From Deltaproteobacteria bacterium (lineage in GTDB: Bacteria > Desulfobacterota > Desulfobacteria > Desulfobacterales > Desulfobacteraceae), in assembly GCA_027858995.1 (NCBI GenBank), contig JAQIBP010000039.1, forward strand, positions 1 to 64,000: a DNA stretch of 64,000 nt, given 5' to 3'. The position numbers and the translations under genes are program-made. The notes beneath the pieces are model-generated. The model was not told where the DNA came from. It was given only the letters and a program-made list of their open reading frames with translations, and did not search any database. Shown here piece after piece: positions 37,724 through 46,585 of the stretch (positions within the stretch are counted from its first letter, which is position 1; the number at the start of each line of letters is the position of its first letter).

Positions 37724-38433
37724 TATACCTCCATCTGCTTTTGAATATCCCGTTCCATTATATTTAAAAGATCTGAAGAAAAACTCTGTAGTTCAGAATC
37801 AAATACCCTTATTCTGTCAGTAAAATAGTTGTAGGCAATAACAGAAGGAATGGCTACAGCAAGTCCTGCAGCTGTTGCAATTAATGCTTCTGAAATACCT
37901 GGAGCGACAACAGCAAGACTTGCAGAGCCGCTCAACCCAATTCCCTGGAAAGTATTCATAATTCCCCAGACAGTTCCGAAAAGTCCAATAAAAGGTGCAG
38001 TATTACCTACAGTTGCAAGAAAAGGTACTAAGTTAGAAAGCCGTCTTATTTCAACATTAATTGAACGATTGATTGATCGTTTTACACTCCCCATGGATTG
38101 GAAAAAAGATTTTTTATTTCTCTTCAGCCCAGGTTTTTTCTTATCACGGCCATCAGATCTTGCCATCTCCATATATGCTGAGATGAAAACCCTTGCAATG
38201 GGGCTTGATCTTAATGCCTTGGCTTTTGAAAATGCATCGCCAAGGTTTTTACATTGCCAGAAAATATCTATAAAATCAGCAGATTCTTTAAATGCCTTGC
38301 GAATATACCTGAACTTAATAAATATAATTGCCCAGGATATTATTGAAAAAAACAAAAGCAGCAGCATAACAGACTTAACAAGCGGACCTGCGCCGCTCAA
38401 CATATAAAACAATCCAATACTTTCCGTGGTCAT
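37723..38433 (-). CDS. tolQ: TolQ proton channel protein (MotA/TolQ/ExbB family)
   Basis: The 236-residue membrane protein has the N-terminal helix and the MotA/TolQ/ExbB core with LATVGNTAPFIGLFGTVWGIMNTF and GISEALIATAAGLAVAIPSVIAYNYF. An AGAGAGG site precedes ATG 38433. It is the first gene of the tol-pal-ruv run; the terminator behind groEL separates it from groESL. Confidence 0.95.
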   Translation of the reverse strand: MTTESIGLFYMLSGAGPLVKSVMLLLLFFSIISWAIIFIKFRYIRKAFKESADFIDIFWQCKNLGDAFSKAKALRSSPIARVFISAYMEMARSDGRDKKKPGLKRNKKSFFQSMGSVKRSINRSINVEIRRLSNLVPFLATVGNTAPFIGLFGTVWGIMNTFQGIGLSGSASLAVVAPGISEALIATAAGLAVAIPSVIAYNYFTDRIRVFDSELQSFSSDLLNIMERDIQKQMEV

Positions 38434-38555
38434 ATATCCTCTCTTACAAATTTATTTTTCAAATATCTTAAGCAAAACAGTAAATAAAATTCAATCAAAT
38501 TAAGTATATGAACCGCTATCCCATGTCAAGTTCTTATTGACCGGGGATAAAAAAC

Positions 38556-38592
38556 AAAACCCCTGCATGCGCTTTGCGTGCAGAGGTTTTTT
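38556..38592 (-). terminator. Rho-independent terminator behind groEL
   Basis: On the minus strand CCTCTGCACGC pairs with GCATGCAGGGG across AAAGC and is followed by TTTTGTTTTTT; on the plus strand it is also followed by a T-run. It lies 46 bases after the groEL stop. Confidence 0.85.
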
Positions 38593-38637
38593 ATTCGACA
38601 GGGTGTCGATGATATAATATTAATGTTTAATACAATA

Positions 38638-40296
<1,659 letters not shown>

Positions 40297-40365
40297 TCAA
40301 TAATCTCCATTTATATCTTTAAATTATTTAATTTGTATCAATTTATGTGTCTAATTAAAGTTTGC

Positions 40366-40653
40366 CTATTCAATAACACCAAGAATATCATCCTGGCGCA
40401 GGATAAGATAATCAGCTCCATCAATTTTCACATCAGTTCCGCCGTATTTGCTGAAAAGAACACGATCTCCAACCTTTACATCCATTGGAAGCAATTTTCC
40501 GTCTTCACCCATGCGGCCGTTACCGGTGGCAACAATTTTACCTTCTGCTGGTTTTTCTTTTGCTGTATCAGGGATAATAATACCGCCTTTGGTTTTGCCA
40601 TCCTCTTCAACACGCTCAACCAGAATTCTGTCACTAAGTGGTCTTAAACTCAT
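40366..40653 (-). CDS. groES: Co-chaperonin GroES
   Basis: The 95-residue protein has [33 protein letters not shown] (read in segments), the mobile loop, and [15 protein letters not shown]. It caps GroEL. It lies 63 bases after fmdB on the same strand, and these may be cotranscribed. Confidence 0.97.
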   Translation of the reverse strand: MSLRPLSDRILVERVEEDGKTKGGIIIPDTAKEKPAEGKIVATGNGRMGEDGKLLPMDVKVGDRVLFSKYGGTDVKIDGADYLILRQDDILGVIE

Positions 40654-40716
40654 GATCTTTTTTCTCCTTTAAACAATTTGTTTGGTTAGTTTATTTAATG
40701 CTGTTTTATTTCAACT

Positions 40717-40992
40717 TCACTCTTTAGACTCTGTTGTCTTTTTGGAAGTTGTTTTTGGTTCTTTGGATTTTATATTGGGCTTTGTCTTATTACTCTCTTT
40801 ATTCTGATTCTTGGCTTCGCCATAATCTGTGACATACCATCCTGATCCCTTAAGATGGAATGTACTTTGTGAAATCAGTTTTTTTAAGCCTCCATTACAA
40901 TGAGAACAGCTTGTAAGCGGCGGATCTGAAATCTTTTGAAATGCTTCTTTTATTTCACCGCATTCAGTACACTGATATTCATAAACTGGCAT
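40717..40992 (-). CDS. FmdB family zinc-ribbon protein
   Basis: The 91-residue protein has the FmdB-type ribbon MPVYEYQCTECGE and TSCSHC (two CxxC pairs), then FHLKGSGWYVTDYG and a Lys/Thr/Ser-rich tail. Function of this family is poorly known; a regulatory or metal-related role is assumed. The location directly before groESL is notable. Confidence 0.85.
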   Translation of the reverse strand: MPVYEYQCTECGEIKEAFQKISDPPLTSCSHCNGGLKKLISQSTFHLKGSGWYVTDYGEAKNQNKESNKTKPNIKSKEPKTTSKKTTESKE

Positions 40993-41038
40993 TTTTTACT
41001 TCTCCGTCTTAACTTTTGTCTTCTTGAAAATCAAAGAT

Positions 41039-41066
41039 AAAATAATAAGTCTTTCACCCTTGTCAA
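41039..41066 (-). promoter_or_regulatory. Possible promoter of fmdB-groESL
   Basis: On the minus strand TTGACA (41061-41066) and TATTTT (41039-41044) are separated by 16 bases, 47 bases upstream of fmdB. A CTTGACA-AGGGTGAAAG context gives little resemblance to a heat-shock sigma-32 site. This is a weak call. Confidence 0.4.
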
Positions 41067-41096
41067 GAAGGTTTCTTCTAATTTTTTTACCTCTGA

Positions 41097-41630
41097 TCAG
41101 GATTCCTCAAATAGAATCCAATCTTTATAAAATTCAAATACTTGTCTTAACCTTAAAATCGGTACAGGTTGTAAAATTTTATGGGTTAATAAATGGACTC
41201 TACGCTCTTCATCAAGTGTCACGTCAGCTTCATTCCTGTTTTCATATCTATGTTTAAACTTTAAAAATCTGACAACATGGACAAGTTCATGGGTCAATAT
41301 ATATAAAAGAAAAGGTTCAAGAAATAGAGAATCTGTTTTTGAAACTGCTGAAAGAATAGCACAGTCCTGGAGGCACACTTTATAAAAACTGAATGAAGAG
41401 GAGCCCAACGGAGCATCTTTTTTACGCCCCTCATATTTGATGACCTGGGCAAAAGGACCTTCAACATTTTCATTGTCAGCAAGATCTTTTGCTGTTTTTA
41501 TATCATACCTGTTTTTCAGCCACTGACCCGAGGACATTTTAAAATAGTTATTAATCAGTTCTTCTGATACTTTGACGGCTTCATCAACTTTTAGAAGCTC
41601 TTGAGTGTTAAAATGACATGCTTTATTCAT
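41097..41630 (-). CDS. HExxH zinc-metalloprotease-like protein, unknown family
   Basis: I do not recognise this 177-residue protein as a named family. It has a single clear motif, HELVHVVRF, at about residue 114 (HExxH), with Glu residues in the following stretch (ENRNEADVTLDEERRVH) that could give the third zinc ligand and a later conserved-looking HLLTHKIL. No signal peptide is seen, so it should be cytosolic. It lies between bS22 (divergent) and the fmdB-groESL unit. A peptidase or zinc-binding role is inferred only from the motif. Confidence 0.7.
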   Translation of the reverse strand: MNKACHFNTQELLKVDEAVKVSEELINNYFKMSSGQWLKNRYDIKTAKDLADNENVEGPFAQVIKYEGRKKDAPLGSSSFSFYKVCLQDCAILSAVSKTDSLFLEPFLLYILTHELVHVVRFLKFKHRYENRNEADVTLDEERRVHLLTHKILQPVPILRLRQVFEFYKDWILFEES

Positions 41631-41663
41631 TTTATATTTTTGACAGCAAATTAAAATAAAAAA

Positions 41664-41694
41664 TTGGACATTTAATAAAACATCATGCTATAAT
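41664..41694 (+). promoter_or_regulatory. Promoter with extended -10 for the bS22-like gene
   Basis: A perfect TATAAT (41689-41694) is preceded by TGC, giving an extended -10, with TTGGAC (41664-41669) at 19 bases. It lies 55 bases upstream of the TTG start of the small ribosomal-type gene. Confidence 0.6.
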
Positions 41695-41748
41695 ATTTAC
41701 TTAATTATAATAAAAAAATATTAAGTTTCACATGAGGAGGTGATTTTT

Positions 41749-41844
41749 TTGAGTAGTGTAATGAAAAAGAGAAGAAAGAAAATGAGGAAACATAAACATA
41801 GAAAACTCCTTGCCAAGACCCGCCATCAAAGAAAGAAAAAATAG
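41749..41844 (+). CDS. bS22-like / AURKAIP1-COX24 domain ribosomal microprotein (31 aa)
   Basis: The TTG-started frame encodes 31 residues, half of them Lys or Arg, with VMKKRRKKMRKHKHRKLL followed by RHQRKKK. It matches the short AURKAIP1/COX24 proteins, including mycobacterial ribosomal protein bS22 (SVIKKRRKRM pattern, KKHRKLL). A GAGGAGGTGA ribosome site (41734-41743) lies exactly right for TTG 41749; Met5 (ATG 41761) is the alternative. The protein likely sits in the small ribosomal subunit, by analogy with bS22. Confidence 0.8.
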   Translation: MSSVMKKRRKKMRKHKHRKLLAKTRHQRKKK

Positions 41845-41849
41845 TTGAT

Positions 41850-41984
41850 GTTTGAGCGAAAACTCACCCATCTGCTTCGTTGCTTCAAAAGTTTGCCAAA
41901 TTTTAAAACTGGCCTCATGTACTACAGTACACTCCGGTTTCAAACTTTTTTGCGCCTAACATATGGGCAACTTTTCGCTCAAAC
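41850..41984. repeat. 135-bp long imperfect palindrome between bS22-like and hflC genes
   Basis: GTTTGAGCGAAAA at 41850-41862 is perfectly complementary to TTTTCGCTCAAAC at 41972-41984. Inner arms continue (CACCCAT with ATGGGCA, AAAAGTTTG with CAAACTTTT) and the centre has TGTACT..AGTACA. It sits between two convergent genes and could be a MITE-like repeat, a bidirectional terminator or a structured RNA. No other copy is seen in this window. Confidence 0.7.
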
Positions 41985-42045
41985 AAGAACTTTCAATCAA
42001 GCGATAGTTGTTTTGCAATTATTATTAGTTATCACATCTCAAAAA

Positions 42046-42984
42046 CTATTTAATTCCCTTAAAATACTTCATGAAATCAGAATCTGTTGAAAGAATCAGT
42101 GTGCTCTCTTTTGTCATTGTCTTTTTATAAACATCCATGGCTTTTAAAAATTCATAAAAATCAGGATCAACACTATAGGCATGTGCATATATCTGGGTGG
42201 CTTTAGCATCAGCTTTACCTTTAAGGGTCTGGGACGTTTTATAGGCCTGTGATTTTATTACCTGGAGTTCTTTCTCTTTTTCACCCCTGATATTACTTGC
42301 CTCTCCCTTACCTTCTGCACGATATTTTTCTGCAATCTGGTTTCTTTCTGCAATCATTCGATTGTAAACAGCCTGTCTTACGTTTTCAATATAGTTAATT
42401 CTTTTTATCTTTACATCAACAAGTTCAATCCCAAATGGAGATAATTTGGCACTGGCCTGTTTTACAATACGTTTAGTAATTTCATCACGACCCAGATTAA
42501 TTTTGTATTGAATTCGTTTTCTGCTTTCATCAACCACAGATTCAAAAGTGTCCATGGAGCGACTTGTATTACGGACACTTTCAACAAGAGGGAATGATGT
42601 TACAAGGTTTCTCACGGCAGGATCGATAATGTCATCAAGCCGTTCAAGGGCTGCAAATTCATTATTAACAGTCTGAAAATATTTAATTGGATCAACAATC
42701 TTCCACCTTGCAAAGGTGTCAACCCATATATAAGTTTTATCTTTGGTAGGCACCTGTCCTGGATCACCATCCCAGGTTAACAGATTTTTAGGGAAATAAC
42801 TGGCTTTCTGGATAAAAGGTATTTTAAAATTCAAGCTGGGAGTTGTCACAGGTTTATCAACCACTTTTCCAAACTGGGTGATTACAACCTGCTCTGTTTC
42901 ATCAACAATATATGCAGAGCTGTACACAAATACTATACCGGCAGCTGCTGCAATCAACACTATGGTTTTTATAATATTATTCAT
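42046..42984 (-). CDS. hflC: HflC, FtsH-associated stomatin/prohibitin-type protein
   Basis: The 312-residue protein has one N-terminal membrane segment, the SPFH domain with VVDETEQVVITQFGKVV and VDTFARWKIVDPIKYFQ, and a C-terminal coiled-coil. It forms a periplasmic cage complex with HflK around FtsH and controls its protease activity. It follows hflK by 27 bases. Confidence 0.94.
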   Translation of the reverse strand: MNNIIKTIVLIAAAAGIVFVYSSAYIVDETEQVVITQFGKVVDKPVTTPSLNFKIPFIQKASYFPKNLLTWDGDPGQVPTKDKTYIWVDTFARWKIVDPIKYFQTVNNEFAALERLDDIIDPAVRNLVTSFPLVESVRNTSRSMDTFESVVDESRKRIQYKINLGRDEITKRIVKQASAKLSPFGIELVDVKIKRINYIENVRQAVYNRMIAERNQIAEKYRAEGKGEASNIRGEKEKELQVIKSQAYKTSQTLKGKADAKATQIYAHAYSVDPDFYEFLKAMDVYKKTMTKESTLILSTDSDFMKYFKGIK

Positions 42985-43011
42985 ATTTTTTACTCACTTT
43001 GTTAAGCAATT

Positions 43012-44091
43012 TTAATTCTTTGGGTTAAACAGAGGATTTTCTTTTCCCATATTTAAAAAAGGCAATATATTTTTCTGGTCTGAATCAATAATATACTTTG
43101 CTCCAAGTTTTGGAAATATTTCCAGCATTGATTCAAGATATATTCTCTTTTTTGTGACATCTTTGGCTTTTACATACTCCTTGTAAACAGATGTAAACTT
43201 GGCACCATCACCCTGGGCACGGTTAACCCTGTCAATGGCATACCCTTCTGCATCCTTTATCACTCTTTTTGCTTCACCACGGGCAAGGGGCACAGCCTTG
43301 TTATATTCTTCTCTTGCCTTGTAAATCATCTGCTCTTTTTCCTGGATAGCCTGGTTTACCTCATTAAAGGAGTTCTGGACAGGTTCAGGAACATTTGTCT
43401 TTTTCATCTCAATGGTAACAATATTAATACCGGACTGAGCCTGTTCCATCTCTTTTTGAAGCATATGCCTTGCAGCCACAGCAATCTGCTCACGCTTGGA
43501 AATCACTTCATTAATACTTCTGTCTCCAACAACAGTTCTCATGGTTGCCTCTGACATATCCCTTAAAATAGCTCTTACATCCTTGACCATGAAAAGATAA
43601 TCACGGGGATTGGAAATCCTGTACTGCACAATCCAGGGTACCACTGCTACATTCAAATCACCTGTAAGCATTAAAGAAGTCTCCTGTGAGGAGCTCTCAT
43701 TGGAAAATCTGAAATTGCTCGAGCCCGAGCCCTGAACAGTTTTAAATCCAAATTCCTCTTTATAAATCCTTTTGATCTTTACCTTGGTAACCTTTTCAAT
43801 ACCTGACGGCAATTTAAAGCCAAGACCTGGTTGTGCAATTCTGTGATATTTTCCAAATCTCTGAATAACACCAACTTCATCCAGCTCAATTGTAAAAAAA
43901 GTTGATGATCCAAAAAAGAGAGCCAGAAGTACAATCACAATCAGAAATGCTCCCGGCAATTTAAATCCTTTGAATTTTTTAAAGAATTCATCCATCTGGG
44001 GTGGTATTGGTGGCATACCTGGCCCACCGCCATCTTTCTTTTTTTCAAAATTTTGTTGATTCTTTCTAAGTTTTTCCCAATCCCAATTCAT
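43012..44091 (-). CDS. hflK: HflK, FtsH-associated stomatin/prohibitin-type protein
   Basis: The 359-residue protein has a Gly/Pro-rich N terminus (about 18-30), one membrane segment (about 47-66), the SPFH domain with FFTIELDEVGVIQRFGKY and the HflK region LAREGEAKRV-like LARGEAKRVIKDAEGYA. It forms the hetero-oligomer with HflC. The operon order hflK-hflC is standard. Confidence 0.94.
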   Translation of the reverse strand: MNWDWEKLRKNQQNFEKKKDGGGPGMPPIPPQMDEFFKKFKGFKLPGAFLIVIVLLALFFGSSTFFTIELDEVGVIQRFGKYHRIAQPGLGFKLPSGIEKVTKVKIKRIYKEEFGFKTVQGSGSSNFRFSNESSSQETSLMLTGDLNVAVVPWIVQYRISNPRDYLFMVKDVRAILRDMSEATMRTVVGDRSINEVISKREQIAVAARHMLQKEMEQAQSGINIVTIEMKKTNVPEPVQNSFNEVNQAIQEKEQMIYKAREEYNKAVPLARGEAKRVIKDAEGYAIDRVNRAQGDGAKFTSVYKEYVKAKDVTKKRIYLESMLEIFPKLGAKYIIDSDQKNILPFLNMGKENPLFNPKN

Positions 44092-44284
44092 AAAATTTTA
44101 TCCTGTATTTTTTAATTTTTAAATTCATCCTAAACTATACCAATAATTATATTTATATTGATCAACCCAAAAAGGCAATATTTATTTAACATCAGACCAA
44201 ATTTTGCCTATATCCCAATCAAATAATATGCTACTAATGGGTTTGGATTTTTATAAAAACACCCTTGATTTTGGATGATTCAAT

Positions 44285-44605
44285 TTGGTTAAAAAAGATA
44301 AAAAGACAAAACTGATTCATATCAGTGACATATTAAACTCTGCCCTTGGCAAATACAGACCAGCCAAAGATACTCAAATGACAAGAATCTGGGATATCTG
44401 GGACACTGCAGTTGGAAAAGCCATTTCAATGAATGCAAAGCCTGACTCTTTTAAAGGTGGGATACTTTTTGTCAATGTATCAAGTTCGTCCTGGATTCAT
44501 CAACTTAAATTCCTTGAAAAAGAGATGATCTTAAATATCAACAAACAACTTGATAAGACAGCTGTCAAACAGCTTAGATTTAAAATTGGAAAAATCTTCA
44601 GCTGA
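44285..44605 (+). CDS. DciA/DUF721 family protein
   Basis: The 106-residue protein (TTG start at 44285) has IWDIWDTAVGKAISMNAKPDSFKGGILFVNVSSSSWIHQL, the beta-fold segment of DUF721/DciA-like proteins. Proteins of this family load the replicative helicase in many bacteria; this short form carries only the core. It precedes a methyltransferase gene with which it overlaps. Confidence 0.75.
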   Translation: MVKKDKKTKLIHISDILNSALGKYRPAKDTQMTRIWDIWDTAVGKAISMNAKPDSFKGGILFVNVSSSSWIHQLKFLEKEMILNINKQLDKTAVKQLRFKIGKIFS

Positions 44606-45311
44606 CAATTTAGTGGGTTCTAAAATCAAAATATTCCAACCTGAGAAAGGGTATCGATTCTCTATTGATCCTTTTATACTTGCTGCCCATATTGAGGGTA
44701 CAGGGAACCAAAAAGTCATTGATATAGGGTGTGGCTGCGGGATTATACCTCTTATTCTATCACTGAAATCTTCTGCTTTAAAGATCACAGGTATTGAAAT
44801 CCAGAAAGAGTTATATGACTGCGCCAAAAAAAATATTCTAACCAACAAACTTGAAAACAGCATCAATATAATTCATGGAGATATTAAAAATATAGATACT
44901 TCTGATATAAATGGTAAAGCAGATATCATTGTTTCAAACCCTCCCTATAAAAAAAAAGGTTCCGGCAGGCTGAATCCTGATTCACAAAAAGCCATTGCAC
45001 GACATGAAATCACACTTGATATTGATATGCTTTTTAAATGTTCTGGCAGACTGCTTAAAGAGAAGAGTAGATTATATATTATTTTCCCGGCACAAAGGTT
45101 ATCAGACCTGGTTTTAACCATGGAACATTATTCATTTTCCCCTGAATTTATCAGATTTGTCCATACAAAAAAATACTCCACTGCTAAACGGGTAATTCTC
45201 TGTGCTGGAAAAAACAGTAATAGCCCGTGTGTTGTTCACCCTCCCTTTTACATTTATGAAGATGAAAATAAATTTTCCAAAGAGTATCTCTCCCTTTTTA
45301 AAGATATTTAA
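44550..45311 (+). CDS. tRNA1(Val) A37 N6-methyltransferase-like (TrmN6/YfiC)
   Basis: The 253-residue protein has the class I SAM-binding motif IDIGCGCGIIPLIL, the N6-adenine catalytic motif NPPY in VSNPPYKKKG, and FSIDPFILAAH as in YfiC. It should methylate an adenine in tRNA. The open frame starts at a TTG (44550) overlapping the previous gene by 56 bases; a start near 44586 is equally possible. Confidence 0.85.
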   Translation: MIRQLSNSLDLKLEKSSADNLVGSKIKIFQPEKGYRFSIDPFILAAHIEGTGNQKVIDIGCGCGIIPLILSLKSSALKITGIEIQKELYDCAKKNILTNKLENSINIIHGDIKNIDTSDINGKADIIVSNPPYKKKGSGRLNPDSQKAIARHEITLDIDMLFKCSGRLLKEKSRLYIIFPAQRLSDLVLTMEHYSFSPEFIRFVHTKKYSTAKRVILCAGKNSNSPCVVHPPFYIYEDENKFSKEYLSLFKDI

Positions 45312-45406
45312 TTTTTGATCAGTGATTACATATGGGATTGCACATATGTTTTAAAACCACAGCCCTATGAATACAAATCATCGTCTGAAAAACTCTACAA
45401 ATAGAC

Positions 45407-45448
45407 CCAGGGGGATAGGAAAGATTTTCACCTTTCCTATCCCCCTGG
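45407..45448. terminator. Strong 17-bp hairpin between convergent genes
   Basis: CCAGGGGGATAGGAAAG (45407-45423) is perfectly complementary to CTTTCCTATCCCCCTGG (45432-45448) with an eight-base loop. It lies between the convergent trmN6-like gene and the Cys-rich microprotein gene. It lacks a clear T-run on either side, so it may stop, slow or protect transcripts rather than be a classical terminator. Confidence 0.6.
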
Positions 45449-45469
45449 CAATGCTCTAAGATCTTCTAT

Positions 45470-45574
45470 CTACTTGGATTTTTTTGCATCTTTTTTTTCT
45501 TTGGCTGGTTTTTGACTGGTTTTTTTTGGTAAAATATCACAGCCACAACCACAGGTTTTCTTTTTTTCTGTCAT
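45470..45574 (-). CDS. 34-residue Cys-rich microprotein (CGCGC motif)
   Basis: The frame (ATG 45572-45574, AGGAGGTGA site just upstream) encodes 34 residues with one metal-binding motif, TCGCGCD, at residues 7-13 and a Lys-rich tail. The codon pattern and strong ribosome site support translation. The ArsR regulator encoded just upstream (66 bases) has a similar CTCGC cluster. A role as a small metal-binding or metal-buffering peptide is inferred. I know no named family for it. Confidence 0.65.
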   Translation of the reverse strand: MTEKKKTCGCGCDILPKKTSQKPAKEKKDAKKSK

Positions 45575-45592
45575 TTTGTTCACCTCCTTTCT

Positions 45593-45611
45593 ATTTAAGC
45601 ATTTAGGCAAT
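45593..45611 (-). promoter_or_regulatory. Candidate ArsR operator before the Cys-rich microprotein gene
   Basis: On the minus strand ATTGCCTAAATGCTTAAAT resembles the site at 46067-46085 downstream of the arsR promoter (ATTGCTTAACTACTTAATC), with 13 of the first 17 positions equal. Another TTGCCTAAA lies 18 bases upstream of it. It sits directly ahead of the ribosome-binding site of the microprotein gene. Confidence 0.45.
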
Positions 45612-45640
45612 AACTTAATTCTTTAGGCAAAATTTTTTGC

Positions 45641-46048
45641 TTATTTTTTCTCTGTCTTCAACACTTTCAATCTTTGTCGCACTGTGTTAAGTTCATTCTT
45701 GAGTTCATCTTCATATTTTTTAAGGGATGCAACGTCAGTCCGCTTGGATTCGTATTCTTTAATTTTACCCGTTCCCTGGCATCCACAAGTACAAACTTCA
45801 TTTAATAATTCCCGGCAATTTTCCATTGCCTTTTCATCAATTGAGTATGGAATCCAGTATCCCTTCCTCTCGCTTCTGACAAGACCCGCTTGTCTTAAAA
45901 TTTTAAGGTGCTGGGATACAGCTGCAGTTGTTATGCCTATGGTTGCAGCAATCTCCTTGGCCCCTAAAGGTCCCTGATTTTTAAGCATGTCAATGATTTT
46001 CACACGTGTTTCCACGCTCAGCACTTTAAAAATTTCTGACGGTTCCAT
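45641..46048 (-). CDS. ArsR/SmtB-type metal-responsive repressor with CTCGC cluster
   Basis: The 135-residue protein has a winged-helix domain (about 1-75) with the recognition helix in TTAAVSQHLKILRQAGLV, then a CTCGC cluster at about 86-90 followed by a coiled-coil region (about 95-135). The cluster lies outside the alpha3 CxC site of classical ArsR and would be a separate metal or Fe-S site. The gene has its own promoter with an operator-like site and is followed by a Cys-rich microprotein gene. Confidence 0.85.
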   Translation of the reverse strand: MEPSEIFKVLSVETRVKIIDMLKNQGPLGAKEIAATIGITTAAVSQHLKILRQAGLVRSERKGYWIPYSIDEKAMENCRELLNEVCTCGCQGTGKIKEYESKRTDVASLKKYEDELKNELNTVRQRLKVLKTEKK

Positions 46049-46066
46049 TTACATAGACCTATTTTT

Positions 46067-46085
46067 GATTAAGTAGTTAAGCAAT
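46067..46085 (-). promoter_or_regulatory. Candidate ArsR operator at the arsR promoter
   Basis: On the minus strand ATTGCTTAACTACTTAATC lies 6 bases downstream of the -10 box of the arsR promoter and contains the imperfect dyad TTAAcTACTTAA. Its position would let the repressor block its own transcription. The same pattern recurs at 45593-45611. Confidence 0.5.
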
Positions 46086-46091
46086 GGCTTT

Positions 46092-46120
46092 AATATAAGG
46101 CAGCCATAAACTCATGTCAA
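46092..46120 (-). promoter_or_regulatory. Sigma-70-type promoter of arsR
   Basis: On the minus strand TTGACA (46115-46120) and TATATT (46092-46097) are separated by 17 bases, 43 bases upstream of the ATG. This is a near-consensus promoter. Confidence 0.7.
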
Positions 46121-46203
46121 ATATTTTTTTAAAAAAAATGCAAGATTTATTATTAATAATATTGGAAAAGGGGCGTTGGGATTATGTCAGAGCTGCCAGT
46201 GAA

Positions 46204-46370
46204 GGTGTTTTTGCCTTTTGGCCGCATTTGGGTTCTGCTTACTGGTTCTTGTATGATCGGAACGGTTAAGCAGCCGGACTGTTTGAGCGCAGCGAGTTTC
46301 CGGCTGTCAGTGGAGATCATCATAGAACCAGTTGCAGGTTCCAACTTAGCGGTCAAAAGGTAAAAATGCC
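46204..46370. repeat. 167-bp long imperfect palindrome upstream of tRNA-Ser
   Basis: The gene-free stretch 46049-46457 holds the arsR promoter region and this palindrome. Outer arms GGTGTTTTTGCCTTTTGG and CAAAAGGTAAAAATGCC pair, then ACTGGTTCT with AGAACCAGT, ATGATC with GATCAT and CAGCCGGA with TCCGGCTG, leaving the loop CTGTTTGAGCGCAGCGAGTT. The nested stems look like a structured RNA or a MITE-like element. No coding frame is seen in it. Confidence 0.7.
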
Positions 46371-46457
46371 GTAACGGGTTATTGATTTAATTTTGTCTCC
46401 TTAACCTTGACACAATTACAAAAAAATACTATTTTGCCTTGAATTAAATTAACCATG

Positions 46458-46548
<91 letters not shown>

Positions 46549-46585
46549 CTGATCACAATAGACAGGCTGTCAACAATCGAATAAT

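Noticed and set aside
40654..41096. CIRCE operator for the groESL operon
   Set aside because: No TTAGCACTC-N9-GAGTGCTAA or near match is present in the region upstream of groES or fmdB.
46204..46370. SRP RNA (ffs) next to tRNA-Ser and dnaX
   Set aside because: SRP RNA often sits here, but the conserved domain IV sequence is absent; the resemblance of GGAACGGTTAAGCAGCC is only partial and the structure is a long palindrome.
46204..46370. Integron attC site
   Set aside because: No proper GTTRRRY and RYYYAAC pair at the ends and no integrase or cassette array nearby.
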